Origin: Alteromonas hispanica
GTDB lineage: Bacteria; Pseudomonadota; Gammaproteobacteria; Enterobacterales; Alteromonadaceae
Direction: 5' to 3'
Length of the DNA stretch: 41,820 nucleotides
Assembly (NCBI RefSeq): GCF_010500915.1
Contig: NZ_JAAAWP010000002.1
Span: forward strand, 546,541-588,360
The first letter of the stretch is position 1; the number at the start of each line of letters is the position of its first letter. Below the pieces are notes generated by a model. That model was not told the origin of the DNA. It worked only from the letters and a program-made list of their open reading frames with translations, and did not search any database. Position numbers and translations under genes: made by a program. Below are positions 25,241-34,259 of the stretch, in pieces.

Positions 25241-25291
25241 TGCTGTCGAATTTAATAAAGAATGCATGAATAACTCTGTGTTTGGTTCAAA

Positions 25292-25309
25292 CTTCAATAG
25301 GCATTGAAG
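25292..25309. promoter_or_regulatory. Perfect dyad in the trpL-rnm divergent promoter region
   Basis: CTTCAAT-AGGC-ATTGAAG is a 7-bp perfect inverted repeat about 52 bp upstream of trpL. Read on the trp strand, its TTGAAG could act as a -35, with TTATTC as a poor -10 18 bp on. The dyad does not resemble the known enterobacterial TrpR operator (CTAGT-based). It could bind a different regulator or be fortuitous. Confidence 0.35.
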
Positions 25310-25328
25310 CTGTAAAAACGTATACTCT

Positions 25329-26234
25329 GTGCCTATAGAAGAAAACAAAACGCCTTTTGTGTCAACCTTAAATTTGCATAATACATTGAAAATAGATCTA
25401 CATAGCCATACAAAATTTTCTGACGGCCATCTCACGCCCGCTGAACTCGTGCTTCGCGCGCACACTATGCAGGTGGATGTCCTTGCAATTACAGACCACG
25501 ATACCGTTGCTGGACTGAGCGAAGCCCATGCTACTCAAGCACAGCAAAAACGTGCGCTTACGCTTATTGACGGTGTTGAAATATCGACGCTTTGGCACAG
25601 TTTTGATATCCACGTAGTAGGGCTTAATGTCAATCGCAATTGTCCAACCTTTCTTGCGCGTTTACAGCAGCAGGCAGACACTCGGGAAGAGCGGGCTGAA
25701 TTAATTGCAGAAAAATTAGAAAAATGTGGTTTTGAGGGCGTTCTAGCGCGAGCAAAAGCACTTGCCGGTGTTGGGCAAGTAACCCGCGCCCATTTTGCGA
25801 GGGTGCTGGTGAACAATTACGGTGTTCCCACCATGAACGACGCGTTCAAAAAATATTTAGGTAAAGGTAAACGGGCTGCCGTTAAAGCGCAGTGGCCAAG
25901 TATAGATACTGCGATATCGTGGATTCAAGACGCGGGTGGGCAAGCGGTACTGGCACATCCTGCGCATTACGACATGACGGCAAAATGGCTGCGAAGACTT
26001 GTCGCTTTCTTTGAGCAAAGTGGCGGTGATGCAATCGAAACTGCGTTTCCTGGCATTAACAAAACCAAACAAGAACTTATTAACGAGCTAGCAGAAAATC
26101 ACGGCCTTTACGCCTCTGCGGGTTCCGATTTTCACTTTCCGTCTCGTTGGACTGAACTTGGAAAGAATTTAGGTATAAACAGCAAGTTGACACCTGTCTG
26201 GCATAATTGGCAGCATATCGAGCAGCGTACCTAA
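25329..26234 (+). CDS. rnm: 5'-3' exoribonuclease RNase AM (YciV/TrpH, PHP domain)
   Basis: A PHP-domain phosphoesterase of about 300 residues. In E. coli, RNase AM (formerly YciV) matures the 5' ends of rRNAs and degrades short oligonucleotides from the 5' end. The metal-site motifs are LHSHTKFSDGHLTP, AITDHDT, GVEIST and HAR/HFARVL. QAVLAHPAHYDM and GSDFHFP complete the trinuclear site. The start is uncertain: GTG 25329 gives the full length and GTG 25359 a shorter form; neither has a strong Shine-Dalgarno. It is divergent from trpL, as in E. coli, and followed closely by yciO. Confidence 0.92.
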   Translation: MPIEENKTPFVSTLNLHNTLKIDLHSHTKFSDGHLTPAELVLRAHTMQVDVLAITDHDTVAGLSEAHATQAQQKRALTLIDGVEISTLWHSFDIHVVGLNVNRNCPTFLARLQQQADTREERAELIAEKLEKCGFEGVLARAKALAGVGQVTRAHFARVLVNNYGVPTMNDAFKKYLGKGKRAAVKAQWPSIDTAISWIQDAGGQAVLAHPAHYDMTAKWLRRLVAFFEQSGGDAIETAFPGINKTKQELINELAENHGLYASAGSDFHFPSRWTELGKNLGINSKLTPVWHNWQHIEQRT

Positions 26235-26255
26235 CACACAAGATTGAGAGAAACT

Positions 26256-26876
26256 ATGAGCCAATTTTTTTACGTTCACCCAGACAACCCTCAAAAGCGC
26301 CTCATTAGCCAAGCTTGTGAGTTAATTCGCAATGGCGAGGTGGTGGTTTATCCTACCGACTCTGGCTATGCCATTGGATGCCAAATTGAAGATAAAAAAG
26401 CGCTTGAGCAGCTTTGCCGCATTCGTCAAATAGGTAAAGATCATAATTTTACCTTGATGTGCCGTGACATGTCAGAACTGTCCATTTACGCAAAAGTTGA
26501 TAATACAGCATTCCGTCAAATCAAAAATAATACGCCAGGGCACTACACCTTTGTATTAAAAGCTACCCGTGAAGTACCCAAGCGCTTGCAAAACCCCAAG
26601 CGAAAAACAATTGGTATTCGCGTGCCCGACAACGCTATTGCTCTGGCGTTATTGGAAGAGCTTGGAGAGCCGCTAATGTCTACGTCATTAATTTTACCTG
26701 GCAATACCGCGGCAGAATCAGATCCTGACGTTATTCGTGAAAACCTCGAAAAGCAAGTCGGCCTAATTATTCATGGCGGATACATTGGTGAGCATTTAAC
26801 TACCGTTGTCGACCTTTCAGACGATACCCCTGTTATTTTGCGCGAGGGTACCGGTGACATTACGCCGTTTCAATAA
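26256..26876 (+). CDS. yciO: YciO, Sua5/YrdC-domain protein
   Basis: A 206-residue member of the Sua5/YciO/YrdC family, which shares the fold of the threonylcarbamoyl-AMP synthase TsaC. GEVVVYPTDSGYAIGC, RIRQIGKDHNFTLMC and NNTPGHYTFVLKAT match YciO of E. coli. The YciO branch has at most weak t6A activity, so its role is unsettled. I start at ATG 26256 (MSQFFYVHPDNPQ) with GAGAG 5 bp upstream; a TTG at 26244 is in frame. It lies 21 bp after rnm and 12 bp before scpA, in one operon. Confidence 0.92.
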   Translation: MSQFFYVHPDNPQKRLISQACELIRNGEVVVYPTDSGYAIGCQIEDKKALEQLCRIRQIGKDHNFTLMCRDMSELSIYAKVDNTAFRQIKNNTPGHYTFVLKATREVPKRLQNPKRKTIGIRVPDNAIALALLEELGEPLMSTSLILPGNTAAESDPDVIRENLEKQVGLIIHGGYIGEHLTTVVDLSDDTPVILREGTGDITPFQ

Positions 26877-26888
26877 TGAGAAAAACTG

Positions 26889-27767
26889 TTGAACAGTAGT
26901 GCAGGCAAAATACAGGTTAGCTCAGAGCACAGCGTTGTGGGGAATGACGCCAGTGCAGCAGCAACCGCGCCTGTTCAACAGCCATTACCGTTAGCATTCA
27001 TTAACGGCGAAGCGCTAATTGAAAAACCTGAAGACTTATTTATCCCGCCCGACGCGCTGGAGGTGATTTTAGAAACCTTCGAGGGCCCCCTTGATTTATT
27101 ACTTTATTTAATTAGAAAGCAAAAGTTTGACATTACCGTGTTGCCCATTGCCGATGTAACTAAGCAATACATGGAATATGTGGACGCCATGATGGCGTTA
27201 AAGCTAGAACTTGCTGCTGAATACCTACTCATGGCGGCCATTTTGGCTGAGATAAAGTCTCGCTTGTTATTGCCTAAGCGAAGTGATGAAAGTGAGGAAG
27301 AGGAGGACCCTCGTGCTGAGCTTATTCGCCGTTTAAAAGAATATGAATTGGTAAAACAAGCGGCAGAAGACCTTGACCTGCAGCCCAGACTAGAGCGCGA
27401 TATCTTTGAGGTGAGTGTATCGACGAGTTCTAACGTGGTTCCCATACGCGTTGAGCCAGATGTTTCGCTTGCTGAAGTGGTATTGGCATTTAGTCAAGCA
27501 ATGAAGCGCGCAGAGGCATTCGAGCACCATACTATTGCCAGAGAAGCATTGAGCACGCGAGAAAGAATGTCGATGATTTTAGATTTACTCAACAATACCG
27601 ATTATTCTCCGCTAGAGGCGCTCTTTACCCCGGAAGAGGGGCGTGCCGGTGTTGTAGTATCATTTCTCGCGGTTTTAGAGCTGGTAAAAGCGCAGCTTAT
27701 TTTTTGTGTGCAGGCGGGTCCTTACGCTAAAATTCATGTAAAATTAGGCGCTCATGAAGAAGATTAA
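26889..27767 (+). CDS. scpA: Segregation and condensation protein A (kleisin)
   Basis: The kleisin subunit of the SMC-ScpAB chromosome-organising complex; it bridges the SMC heads and binds ScpB. The core begins near residue 58 with EVILETFEGPLDLLLYLIRKQKFDI, the N-terminal SMC-neck-binding segment. The central AAEYLLMAAILAEIKSRLLLP and the C-terminal winged helix (about 205-285) follow. The frame opens with TTG at 26889, giving an unusual Ala/Val-rich extension of about 55 residues; GTG 26937 is an alternative. Its 3' end overlaps scpB by 14 bp. Many gammaproteobacteria use MukBEF instead; Alteromonadales with ScpAB are known. Confidence 0.92.
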   Translation: MNSSAGKIQVSSEHSVVGNDASAAATAPVQQPLPLAFINGEALIEKPEDLFIPPDALEVILETFEGPLDLLLYLIRKQKFDITVLPIADVTKQYMEYVDAMMALKLELAAEYLLMAAILAEIKSRLLLPKRSDESEEEEDPRAELIRRLKEYELVKQAAEDLDLQPRLERDIFEVSVSTSSNVVPIRVEPDVSLAEVVLAFSQAMKRAEAFEHHTIAREALSTRERMSMILDLLNNTDYSPLEALFTPEEGRAGVVVSFLAVLELVKAQLIFCVQAGPYAKIHVKLGAHEED

Positions 27768-28347
27768 TACGGCGCAGCTCAAGCAGCTGGTTGAAGCTGC
27801 TATATTTGTTGCAGATAAACCCATTAGCCGACAGCAGCTAAAAGATACTGTGCTAAACGAATTCACAGTGGCTGACCGAACGTTAAGCAAAATACTCAAT
27901 GAGCTGAAGCTAGACTATCAGCCGCGAGGAATACAGCTTATTGAAGTAGCGAGCGGCTTTCGTTTTCAGTCTCTTGATGCGCTTAGCCCCTGGTTAAGTA
28001 AATTATGGCAGGAAAGTGCGCCTAAGTATTCGCGCGCAATGTTAGAAACATTGGCGCTTATTGCCTATCGCCAACCCATTACCCGCGGTGAAATTGAGCA
28101 GGTTCGAGGCGTGGCGGTAAGCAGCAATATTATAAAAACACTCACAGAACGAGGTTGGATTAAAGTTGTAGGGCACAAAGAAGTGCCGGGGCGTCCTGCG
28201 CTTTATGCTACAACAAAAGAGTTTCTTGATTACTTTTCAATGTCATCGCTGGCCGATTTGCCAGATGCCGATGCCTTTGAAAATATGGCGGAAAATAGTG
28301 AATCTGACCCGACGCTTAAGGTGTTAAATGAGGCACCGTCTAAATAG
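27754..28347 (+). CDS. scpB: Segregation and condensation protein B
   Basis: A 197-residue partner of ScpA built of two winged-helix domains. LKQLVEAAIFVADKPIS opens domain one. ETLALIAYRQPITRGEIEQVRGV and LTERGWIKVVGHKEVPGRPALYATT are the family blocks in domain two. An acidic tail follows from about 170. It overlaps scpA by 14 bp, indicating translational coupling and matched stoichiometry. Confidence 0.94.
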   Translation: MKKINTAQLKQLVEAAIFVADKPISRQQLKDTVLNEFTVADRTLSKILNELKLDYQPRGIQLIEVASGFRFQSLDALSPWLSKLWQESAPKYSRAMLETLALIAYRQPITRGEIEQVRGVAVSSNIIKTLTERGWIKVVGHKEVPGRPALYATTKEFLDYFSMSSLADLPDADAFENMAENSESDPTLKVLNEAPSK

Positions 28348-28389
28348 ACCGTGCGACCGTAAACAAGCAAAAATAGAGTGAAGTTACCC

Positions 28390-29289
28390 ATGACTGAAAA
28401 GTTGCAAAAAGTACTAGCTAATCAAGGGCTAGGCTCGCGACGTGAAATGGAGCGTTGGATTGATGATGGCAGAGTGTCGGTAGACGGCGCTGTGGCAAAA
28501 CTTGGCGACCGCGTAGATGGTACGGCCAATATCCGTGTAGACGGTCACTTGCTGTCTCGCCAAACCGAGCAGCCTGTGTGCCGTGTACTTATGTATAACA
28601 AGCCGGAAGGCGAGCTATGCAGTAGGCACGATCCCGAAGGGCGCGATACTGTATTCGACCGACTCCCCGCTATCCGCCTAGGCCGCTGGATTACAGTGGG
28701 TCGTTTAGATATGAACACCAGTGGTTTACTGCTGTTCACCAATGACGGTGAATTGGCAAATCGCTTAATGCACCCTAAATGCGAAGTAGAACGAGAGTAT
28801 GCCGTTCGGGTGTTTGGTGAAGTGACAGGCAAAACCATCAGCACCCTGAAAAAAGGCGTTCAGTTAGAAGACGGTGAAGCAAAATTTTTAACCGTATCTG
28901 GTACGCCTACACCACAAACCGGTGAAGACGAGAGTATGAACCGCTGGTACAACGTTACTCTTAAAGAAGGACGCAATCGCGAAGTACGTCGTCTTTGGGA
29001 ATCGCAGGGAGTTCAGGTTAGTCGTCTTATCCGCGTTAAATACGGACCTATTGAGCTTCAAAAGCGCCTTCCGCAAGGTGCTTGGGTAGAACTTGAACTA
29101 TCAGATGTTAACGCGCTGAGAAAGCATGTGCAGCTAGCTGATGAAACACAAACCATGGTAAACGTGAACCAACAAGGCAAGCTGGATCACGTTAGGTTAA
29201 GCCGCATGCGTCGCTCTGTGAAAAAGCACAAGGTGCGCAAGCAGCAAGGGCTTAAGCAGCGAACTGCGAGACCTGCAAAGCGTAAATAA
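28390..29289 (+). CDS. rluB: 23S rRNA pseudouridine(2605) synthase RluB
   Basis: It isomerises U2605 of 23S rRNA. The S4 RNA-binding domain (about 1-60) begins [19 protein letters not shown]. The catalytic Asp is in [40 protein letters not shown] and [10 protein letters not shown] are RluB/RluE-group motifs. A basic tail (about 255-299) rich in Lys/Arg is usual for RluB. I start at MTEKLQK (28390), 42 bp after the scpB stop; an in-frame GTG at 28378 is less likely. A strong terminator follows and ends the rnm-rluB cluster. Confidence 0.93.
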   Translation: MTEKLQKVLANQGLGSRREMERWIDDGRVSVDGAVAKLGDRVDGTANIRVDGHLLSRQTEQPVCRVLMYNKPEGELCSRHDPEGRDTVFDRLPAIRLGRWITVGRLDMNTSGLLLFTNDGELANRLMHPKCEVEREYAVRVFGEVTGKTISTLKKGVQLEDGEAKFLTVSGTPTPQTGEDESMNRWYNVTLKEGRNREVRRLWESQGVQVSRLIRVKYGPIELQKRLPQGAWVELELSDVNALRKHVQLADETQTMVNVNQQGKLDHVRLSRMRRSVKKHKVRKQQGLKQRTARPAKRK

Positions 29290-29311
29290 ATGCCCAGCTA
29301 CCCATGAACAT

Positions 29312-29341
29312 AAGCGCTCTTGAGAAAGAGCGCTTTTTTCT
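29312..29341 (+). terminator. Terminator of the rnm-yciO-scpAB-rluB cluster
   Basis: AAGCGCTCTT (29312-29321), loop GAGA, and AAGAGCGCTT (29326-29335) then TTTT. It is a perfect 10-bp stem and T-run 22 bp after rluB. Confidence 0.92.
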
Positions 29342-29551
29342 TTGTCCCGTTAAATCTGCCTAACAGCCATTCCTGCATTCCCACGCTTCGCTGGGTAACT
29401 TGCCAGCGCCTTCTGAGTGGGCAATTATCTATGCGAACTAATGGTATTAATCCAGTTTTCCTGTTTTATAACAAACGAAAAGTCGATCCTCTTTCTAATG
29501 TGTGCGTAGGAAAAAGCGAACAAGATGTTTTTTTAACGACAAGGAGAAAGT

Positions 29552-30355
29552 ATGAATGACATGCCGCAAATGGGAATGGGGACGTTCCGTTTAGAGGGTA
29601 GCCAAGCAAGACAAGCAGTCGTCGACGCACTAAGTGTAGGGTTTAGACACATTGATACTGCGCAATTCTACGGAAATGAATCTGAGGTAGGTGATGCTAT
29701 CCAAACCAGTGGTTTAAGCCGTTCCGATATTTTTGTGACTACCAAAGTATGGTACGAGTCCCTCGGTGAAGACCAGTTTATGGCAAGTGTTCACGAAAGC
29801 TTGGAAAAGCTAAAATTAGAATACGTCGATCTTCTCTTAATTCATTGGCCTTATCCCGGTGACGATATCACCCTTGAAAGCTACTTAGGCCGACTTAAAC
29901 AGGTAAAAGAAATTGGTTTAGCTCGTCATATTGGCGTATCTAACTTTACCATCGACCAGCTGGATCAAGCTGAAAAGATTTTAGGTAAAGGTGAGCTTTA
30001 CACTAACCAAATTGAGTTGCATCCTTTTATGCAAAATCGCGCTGTAGTTGAAGCTTGTAGAGAAAAAGACATCAAGATAACTGCGTACATGCCATTTGCT
30101 GTAGGCAAGGTAATGAAAGACGATACACTCATTAGTATTGGCGCAAAATACGATGCCTCACCAGCGCAGGTGGTGTTGTCATGGATGGAGAAGCGCCATA
30201 TATACGCCATACCATCTTCTACCAGCAAAACGCACTTGGCGGAAAATCTGGCTTATGGCGGCGTACAGCTTTCTGAGGAAGATTTGACCGCTATCGATGA
30301 GCTCGATAATGGCGAGCGAATTGTCGATCCAGACTTCGCTCCAAAATGGGACTAG
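29552..30355 (+). CDS. dkgB: 2,5-diketo-D-gluconate reductase B (aldo/keto reductase)
   Basis: A 267-residue NADPH-dependent AKR5-type reductase acting on 2,5-diketogluconate, methylglyoxal and related carbonyls. The tetrad is visible: Asp and Tyr in HIDTAQFYGNE, Lys in TTKVW, and His in LLIHWPYP. The NADPH region is AIPSSTSKTHLAENL. The protein ends in APKWD, like the APEWD end of E. coli DkgB. ATG 29552 has AAGGAG about 7 bp upstream. It is a single gene; a strong hairpin terminator lies 79 bp downstream. Confidence 0.9.
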   Translation: MNDMPQMGMGTFRLEGSQARQAVVDALSVGFRHIDTAQFYGNESEVGDAIQTSGLSRSDIFVTTKVWYESLGEDQFMASVHESLEKLKLEYVDLLLIHWPYPGDDITLESYLGRLKQVKEIGLARHIGVSNFTIDQLDQAEKILGKGELYTNQIELHPFMQNRAVVEACREKDIKITAYMPFAVGKVMKDDTLISIGAKYDASPAQVVLSWMEKRHIYAIPSSTSKTHLAENLAYGGVQLSEEDLTAIDELDNGERIVDPDFAPKWD

Positions 30356-30433
30356 CTCTCTAGTCTGCATCTCGCTCAAATACTATTGTGTAGGGCATTT
30401 CATCTAAATTTTTCTTGATGAAAGCAATACAAT

Positions 30434-30472
30434 TCCGCTGCGATTACATAATAATCGCAGCGGATTTTTTTC
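30434..30472 (+). terminator. Terminator downstream of dkgB
   Basis: TCCGCTGCGATTA (30434-30446), loop CATAA, and TAATCGCAGCGGA (30452-30464) followed by TTTTTTT. The perfect 13-bp stem and U-run mark a strong intrinsic terminator. Confidence 0.9.
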
Positions 30473-30671
30473 TCCCACTTTTATATCTCCCACGTGGCCT
30501 TAAACCACTAATTAGCGTAACGCTTACCCCTTTGGTATGTGTAGATTGGATAAGTGTCGCTTTTGTCTTTATCTCGTTCTCACTCTTTATTTTAGGTTTT
30601 TATAACCGCCTTTATCTTTTAAATAATTGAAATTTAAAAGTAAAGTGAGTTTAATTTGAAATATTAAATTA

Positions 30672-30699
30672 TTTTCATAAAACTATTCCAAAGTATAAT
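30672..30699 (+). promoter_or_regulatory. Candidate sigma-70 promoter of the chemoreceptor gene
   Basis: TTTTCA (30672-30677), 16 bp, TATAAT (30694-30699) lies about 220 bp upstream of the ATG. A GCTAAC/GTTAGC hairpin (30733-30750) sits in the putative leader. I see no clear sigma-28 flagellar promoter in the 550-bp spacer 30356-30918, and no supported ORF there. Confidence 0.4.
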
Positions 30700-30918
30700 G
30701 GTGGTTGGGTGTTTGTTACTCATACTTAAAAGGCTAACTTCAACGTTAGCATCTATAAGTTGGCTATCTTAAGAGTTTTAACCGTTTTACAAAGCTACAT
30801 TCTGATGTTTGATAGAACGCAGGTAGTTCGACTTTGTATAACAAGCCCTCAAAATGGAGCTTTTACTGGACTTGTTTTTAATTAATAACAGTAATAACAG
30901 TACAGAAAGGTGAATAAC

Positions 30919-33096
30919 ATGGGCGTGATGACATGGCTAGATGAATTTACATCAGCGACCGACGCAAAGCAGTCCCAACGAAACGAACAAGCACTGAATG
31001 CAACAACCTGCTGCATTATGATGGCAGATGCAGACCGCAATATAATTTATGCAAACGAAGCGGTTAAAAAGTTGCTTAAAGATAACGAGCAGAAATTAAA
31101 AGCCATCCTTCCCACGTTTTCAGCCGATAACCTGGTGGGACAGAATATCGATCAATTTCATAAAAATCCCTCTCATCAGCGCCATGTTCTTGCCGAATTG
31201 AAATCTACCATGGAGTCCTCGGTTAGTATTGGCGACTTAAATTTTAAACTCACCCTAACGCCTCTTTTCGATCAATCTAATCGTAATATTGGCACTATGG
31301 TTGAGTGGGTCGACCAATCCGAATTACTCATAAAAACGACCATGCTAAATGTATTGAATAACGCTCAGGCGGTAGTTGAAATGAACGCGGATGGAGTTAT
31401 CGAAAATGCCAATGACAAATTCCAAGAAATTCTGGGGTTCTCGAAAGATGAACTTGTTGGAAAGCAATATAAAACTTTGCATACCAGTGACTACAAAAAG
31501 TCGGAAGAGTGCTCAAGCCTATGGCGTGAACTAAAAGAGGGAAACGAGCAAAATGGTGAATACTGCATTGTAGATAAAAATGGAGAGGAAGTGTGGATAC
31601 AATCTACTTTTAACCCAGTAAAAAACAGTGCGGGCAAAGTGATTCGAATAGTCCAATTTGCAACCGATGTCACCGAGTCAAAACTGAAAAATGCCTACTT
31701 TGAGGGGCAAATCGATGCAATAAATAAAGCACAGCCGGTAGTGGAATTTGACTTAGAGGGCAAGGTACTTTCAGCCAATGACAATTTCCTCGATATGATG
31801 GGGTACGACCTTAGAGAGATAAAGGGTCGCCATCACAGCTTGTTTGTCGATGAAGAGTTCAAGCGCAGTATTGAATATAACCAGCTGTGGGAACAATTGA
31901 GAGAAGGTGTGTTGGTGAGCGGTGAGTTTAAACGCGTAGGCCGCGGGTCAAAAGAAGTGTGGGTACAGGCGTCTTATAATCCAATACTCGATCAAAACGG
32001 AAAGCCTTTTAAAGTTGTTCAGTTCGCGGTAAACATCACTGGTAGAAAACAGGCGATAAACGATATCAAGTTTATAATGGGCGAGCTGGTTAAGGGCAAT
32101 TTAAAATGCAAAATCGACCGTCAATTTGAGGGGGAATTTCAAGTTCTCGGTGAGGCCATTAACCAATTTATCGAACAAATGAGCAGTACCATAGGCTCTA
32201 TCTATGACGCCGTAGAAACTATCACTACTGCATCTACGGAAATAGCAACAGGTAACAGCGATCTTTCCAGTAGAACAGAGCAGCAGGCGTCTAGCTTAGA
32301 AGAAACTGCATCGAGCATGGAAGAGCTTACCGGAACGGTAAAACTTAACGCCGAAAATGCAGAGCAGGCTAATAAGCTGGCATCGCAAAGCTGTTTGGTA
32401 GCCACGCAGGGCGGCGATCTTATTGGCCAAGTTGTTGATACCATGTCGTCGATTAATGAGTCTGCGCAAGAAATTTCTGACATCATTGGAGTTATTGATG
32501 GCATTGCATTTCAAACAAATATTCTCGCACTGAATGCGGCTGTTGAGGCCGCACGTGCCGGTGAGCAGGGCAGAGGTTTTGCGGTAGTCGCCTCAGAGGT
32601 AAGAAGCCTTGCACAGCGCTCTGCTGAGGCGGCAAAGGAAATTAAAGAGCTTATCTCCAACTCAGTAAGCAAAATAGACAGTGGAAATACCCTCGTCAGG
32701 CAATCTGGTGACACCATGCAAGAAGTTGTCACTTCGATTAAGCGGGTTAACGATATAATGAGCGAGATAGCAGCGGCAAGCTCCGAACAGGCTTCTGGAA
32801 TTGAAGAAGTCAGTAAAGCGGTGGTACAAATGGACGAAGTAACGCAGCAGAATGCAGCACTTGTAGAAGAAGCGGCGGCCGCTGCAGAGAGCCTTCAGCA
32901 GCAAGCTGGCAACTTATCAAATAGAGTCTCTGTGTTTGATATCGGCGATAGAAATTTGCAAAGCAACCACTCTTCAATGATACCGAGAGAAACTCATATA
33001 AACAGCGTGCGACCAAAGCAGATAGAAAACCTTGGCAGCACAGTAACGAACCTTAAACCCAAGGTACCCGAGCACGGCGAGTGGGAGTCATTCTAG
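30919..33096 (+). CDS. Cytoplasmic triple-PAS methyl-accepting chemotaxis protein with CheR-docking tail
   Basis: A chemoreceptor of 725 residues without any transmembrane helix. Three PAS-type domains are arranged in series (about 25-135, 145-260, 270-385). The last two have the ASYNP/STFNP ... VVQFA(T/V)D ending of PAS-PAC units. A HAMP-like segment (about 390-435) and a methylation/signalling coiled coil (about 445-690) follow. The coil has the conserved tip [20 protein letters not shown] and Glu/Gln methylation stretches. The C terminus ends GEWESF, matching the xWxxF pentapeptide that tethers CheR and CheB in E. coli Tar/Tsr (NWETF). PAS cofactors, if any, are unknown; internal redox, oxygen or energy sensing is plausible. 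ATG 30919 has AAAGG 8 bp upstream. Confidence 0.92.
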   Translation: MGVMTWLDEFTSATDAKQSQRNEQALNATTCCIMMADADRNIIYANEAVKKLLKDNEQKLKAILPTFSADNLVGQNIDQFHKNPSHQRHVLAELKSTMESSVSIGDLNFKLTLTPLFDQSNRNIGTMVEWVDQSELLIKTTMLNVLNNAQAVVEMNADGVIENANDKFQEILGFSKDELVGKQYKTLHTSDYKKSEECSSLWRELKEGNEQNGEYCIVDKNGEEVWIQSTFNPVKNSAGKVIRIVQFATDVTESKLKNAYFEGQIDAINKAQPVVEFDLEGKVLSANDNFLDMMGYDLREIKGRHHSLFVDEEFKRSIEYNQLWEQLREGVLVSGEFKRVGRGSKEVWVQASYNPILDQNGKPFKVVQFAVNITGRKQAINDIKFIMGELVKGNLKCKIDRQFEGEFQVLGEAINQFIEQMSSTIGSIYDAVETITTASTEIATGNSDLSSRTEQQASSLEETASSMEELTGTVKLNAENAEQANKLASQSCLVATQGGDLIGQVVDTMSSINESAQEISDIIGVIDGIAFQTNILALNAAVEAARAGEQGRGFAVVASEVRSLAQRSAEAAKEIKELISNSVSKIDSGNTLVRQSGDTMQEVVTSIKRVNDIMSEIAAASSEQASGIEEVSKAVVQMDEVTQQNAALVEEAAAAAESLQQQAGNLSNRVSVFDIGDRNLQSNHSSMIPRETHINSVRPKQIENLGSTVTNLKPKVPEHGEWESF

Positions 33097-33120
33097 GGTA
33101 AGCCATTTCAGCTTAATAAG

Positions 33121-33187
33121 CACCCATCCTAACCTGTTGCGCTTAACGTTGAATTAAGTTCTAAAGCAGGTTTGATGGGTGTTTTTG
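33121..33187 (+). terminator. Branched terminator-like hairpin after the chemoreceptor
   Basis: CACCCATC (33121-33128) pairs with GATGGGTG (33174-33181) and AACCTG (33131-33136) with CAGGTT (33167-33172). An inner CTTAA/TTAAG hairpin caps it and TTTTT follows. It separates the chemoreceptor from the convergent gene at 33208. Confidence 0.75.
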
Positions 33188-33207
33188 TATTAAACACGCC
33201 CTTGTAG

Positions 33208-34173
33208 TCACCGGTTCAAAGAGAGCTTTATGCCCGCAAGCAAGCGGCTAACACTATCAACGGTATCTACTCTTACAAACCAGTCCAACCCATGCTGTGT
33301 AGACAATACGCTGCTTATTTCTACTGAACCACCATGCCCAGTGCCTAAAAAATCCTCGGTAAGCTCTACACGCTGGCCAAATCCGTCATCCACATAGGAA
33401 TAATAGGCAAAGTACTCAATAGGATAAGGTAGGCTCAAAAATGTGCCGGAGAATTCTCCACTCATACCTGCAACAAACTTATTTGCTGAAGCATCTATTC
33501 GCTGAACGTTTTCAAAAAACACGGTGTTGTTAGTGGCATAATTAAACCGATACTCAGCACGCAGAAAATCTCCACGCAGCATTCGCTCTATGCTGGCCTC
33601 ATAGCTGTGTCGCTGTCCCATTCTCGCCGAGTATTCAACTTCAAAATAGTTATCACCACTGTTTCCCTTTCCAATATCTAACGCGTGGTTAGCCTGCTCG
33701 TTGGCAAGCTGTCCGATAACGACTTCGAGCGCGCTGTTGTTTTGAAGATGGCGGACATGCCTAAGGCCGGTTATCCAGCCATCTTTTGAAAGACCAGTAG
33801 AGGAAACTCGTCCTTTGTACGTTGGAATAACACCAAATTCGGTTTTTCCGTAATCACCTTGGTGACGAATATAAAGTCGCCTTGCGTAGAGATAATCTGT
33901 GTTACTACTGCCAATGGTGTTGTGACTTGAAGAAAACCCGTCTCCCGTTACAACAAAACTGTTGAGAGACCAGGTTTTAGATAGCGCCAAAGAGGGGTAA
34001 TAACGAAAACGGTACTGCTCTCGACTTGGTCTATTCGAGCGATTGTCGTAACGCAGTTGAATATCTAGTTTCTGGGAAAAGTGTAGTTCGTTGGCATTAG
34101 ATTCTTTTGAGTAATTGAAAACGCTTCCCAAAATAATGAAACCGAAAAATTTAGCCAGTAAAACTCTGTTCAC
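33208..34173 (-). CDS. Putative exported beta-barrel (porin-like) protein
   Basis: I do not recognise a named family. The 321-residue product has a hydrophobic N-terminal export signal (about 1-28, ending near SNANE). A mature region of alternating polar and aromatic residues follows: QLRYDNRSNRPSREQYRFRYYP, RRLYIRHQGDYGKTEFGV and RAEYRFNYATNNTVFFENV. This pattern and the absence of hydrophobic helices fit an outer-membrane barrel or porin-like fold. The C-terminal residue is Arg rather than the Phe typical of many barrels, which weakens the call. It lies 86 bp downstream of the formyltransferase-like gene on the same strand; a 15-bp tandem repeat is between them. Confidence 0.6.
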   Translation of the reverse strand: MNRVLLAKFFGFIILGSVFNYSKESNANELHFSQKLDIQLRYDNRSNRPSREQYRFRYYPSLALSKTWSLNSFVVTGDGFSSSHNTIGSSNTDYLYARRLYIRHQGDYGKTEFGVIPTYKGRVSSTGLSKDGWITGLRHVRHLQNNSALEVVIGQLANEQANHALDIGKGNSGDNYFEVEYSARMGQRHSYEASIERMLRGDFLRAEYRFNYATNNTVFFENVQRIDASANKFVAGMSGEFSGTFLSLPYPIEYFAYYSYVDDGFGQRVELTEDFLGTGHGGSVEISSVLSTQHGLDWFVRVDTVDSVSRLLAGIKLSLNR

Positions 34174-34210
34174 ACATTATCCCTATAGTTGGTTTCACTT
34201 TTTTACTACG

Positions 34211-34255
34211 CACAACATAAACCTGCACAACATAAACCCGCAGAGCATAAACCAG
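34211..34255. repeat. 15-bp tandem repeat, three imperfect copies
   Basis: CACAACATAAACCTG, CACAACATAAACCCG and CAGAGCATAAACCAG are consecutive 15-mers. They lie just after the formyltransferase-like stop and upstream of the barrel gene on the minus strand, so copy-number changes could alter spacing in the leader of the latter. Confidence 0.85.
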
Positions 34256-34259
34256 TATT

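Noticed and set aside
25202..25465. 87-codon minus-strand ORF ending in the trpL peptide
   Set aside because: Only the last 12 codons (trpL) make sense; the upstream part overlaps the divergent rnm gene and the promoter region.
30415..30630. 71-codon hydrophobic ORF downstream of dkgB
   Set aside because: It runs through the perfect terminator hairpin at 30434-30464, has no ribosome-binding site, and its composition follows from AT-rich DNA.
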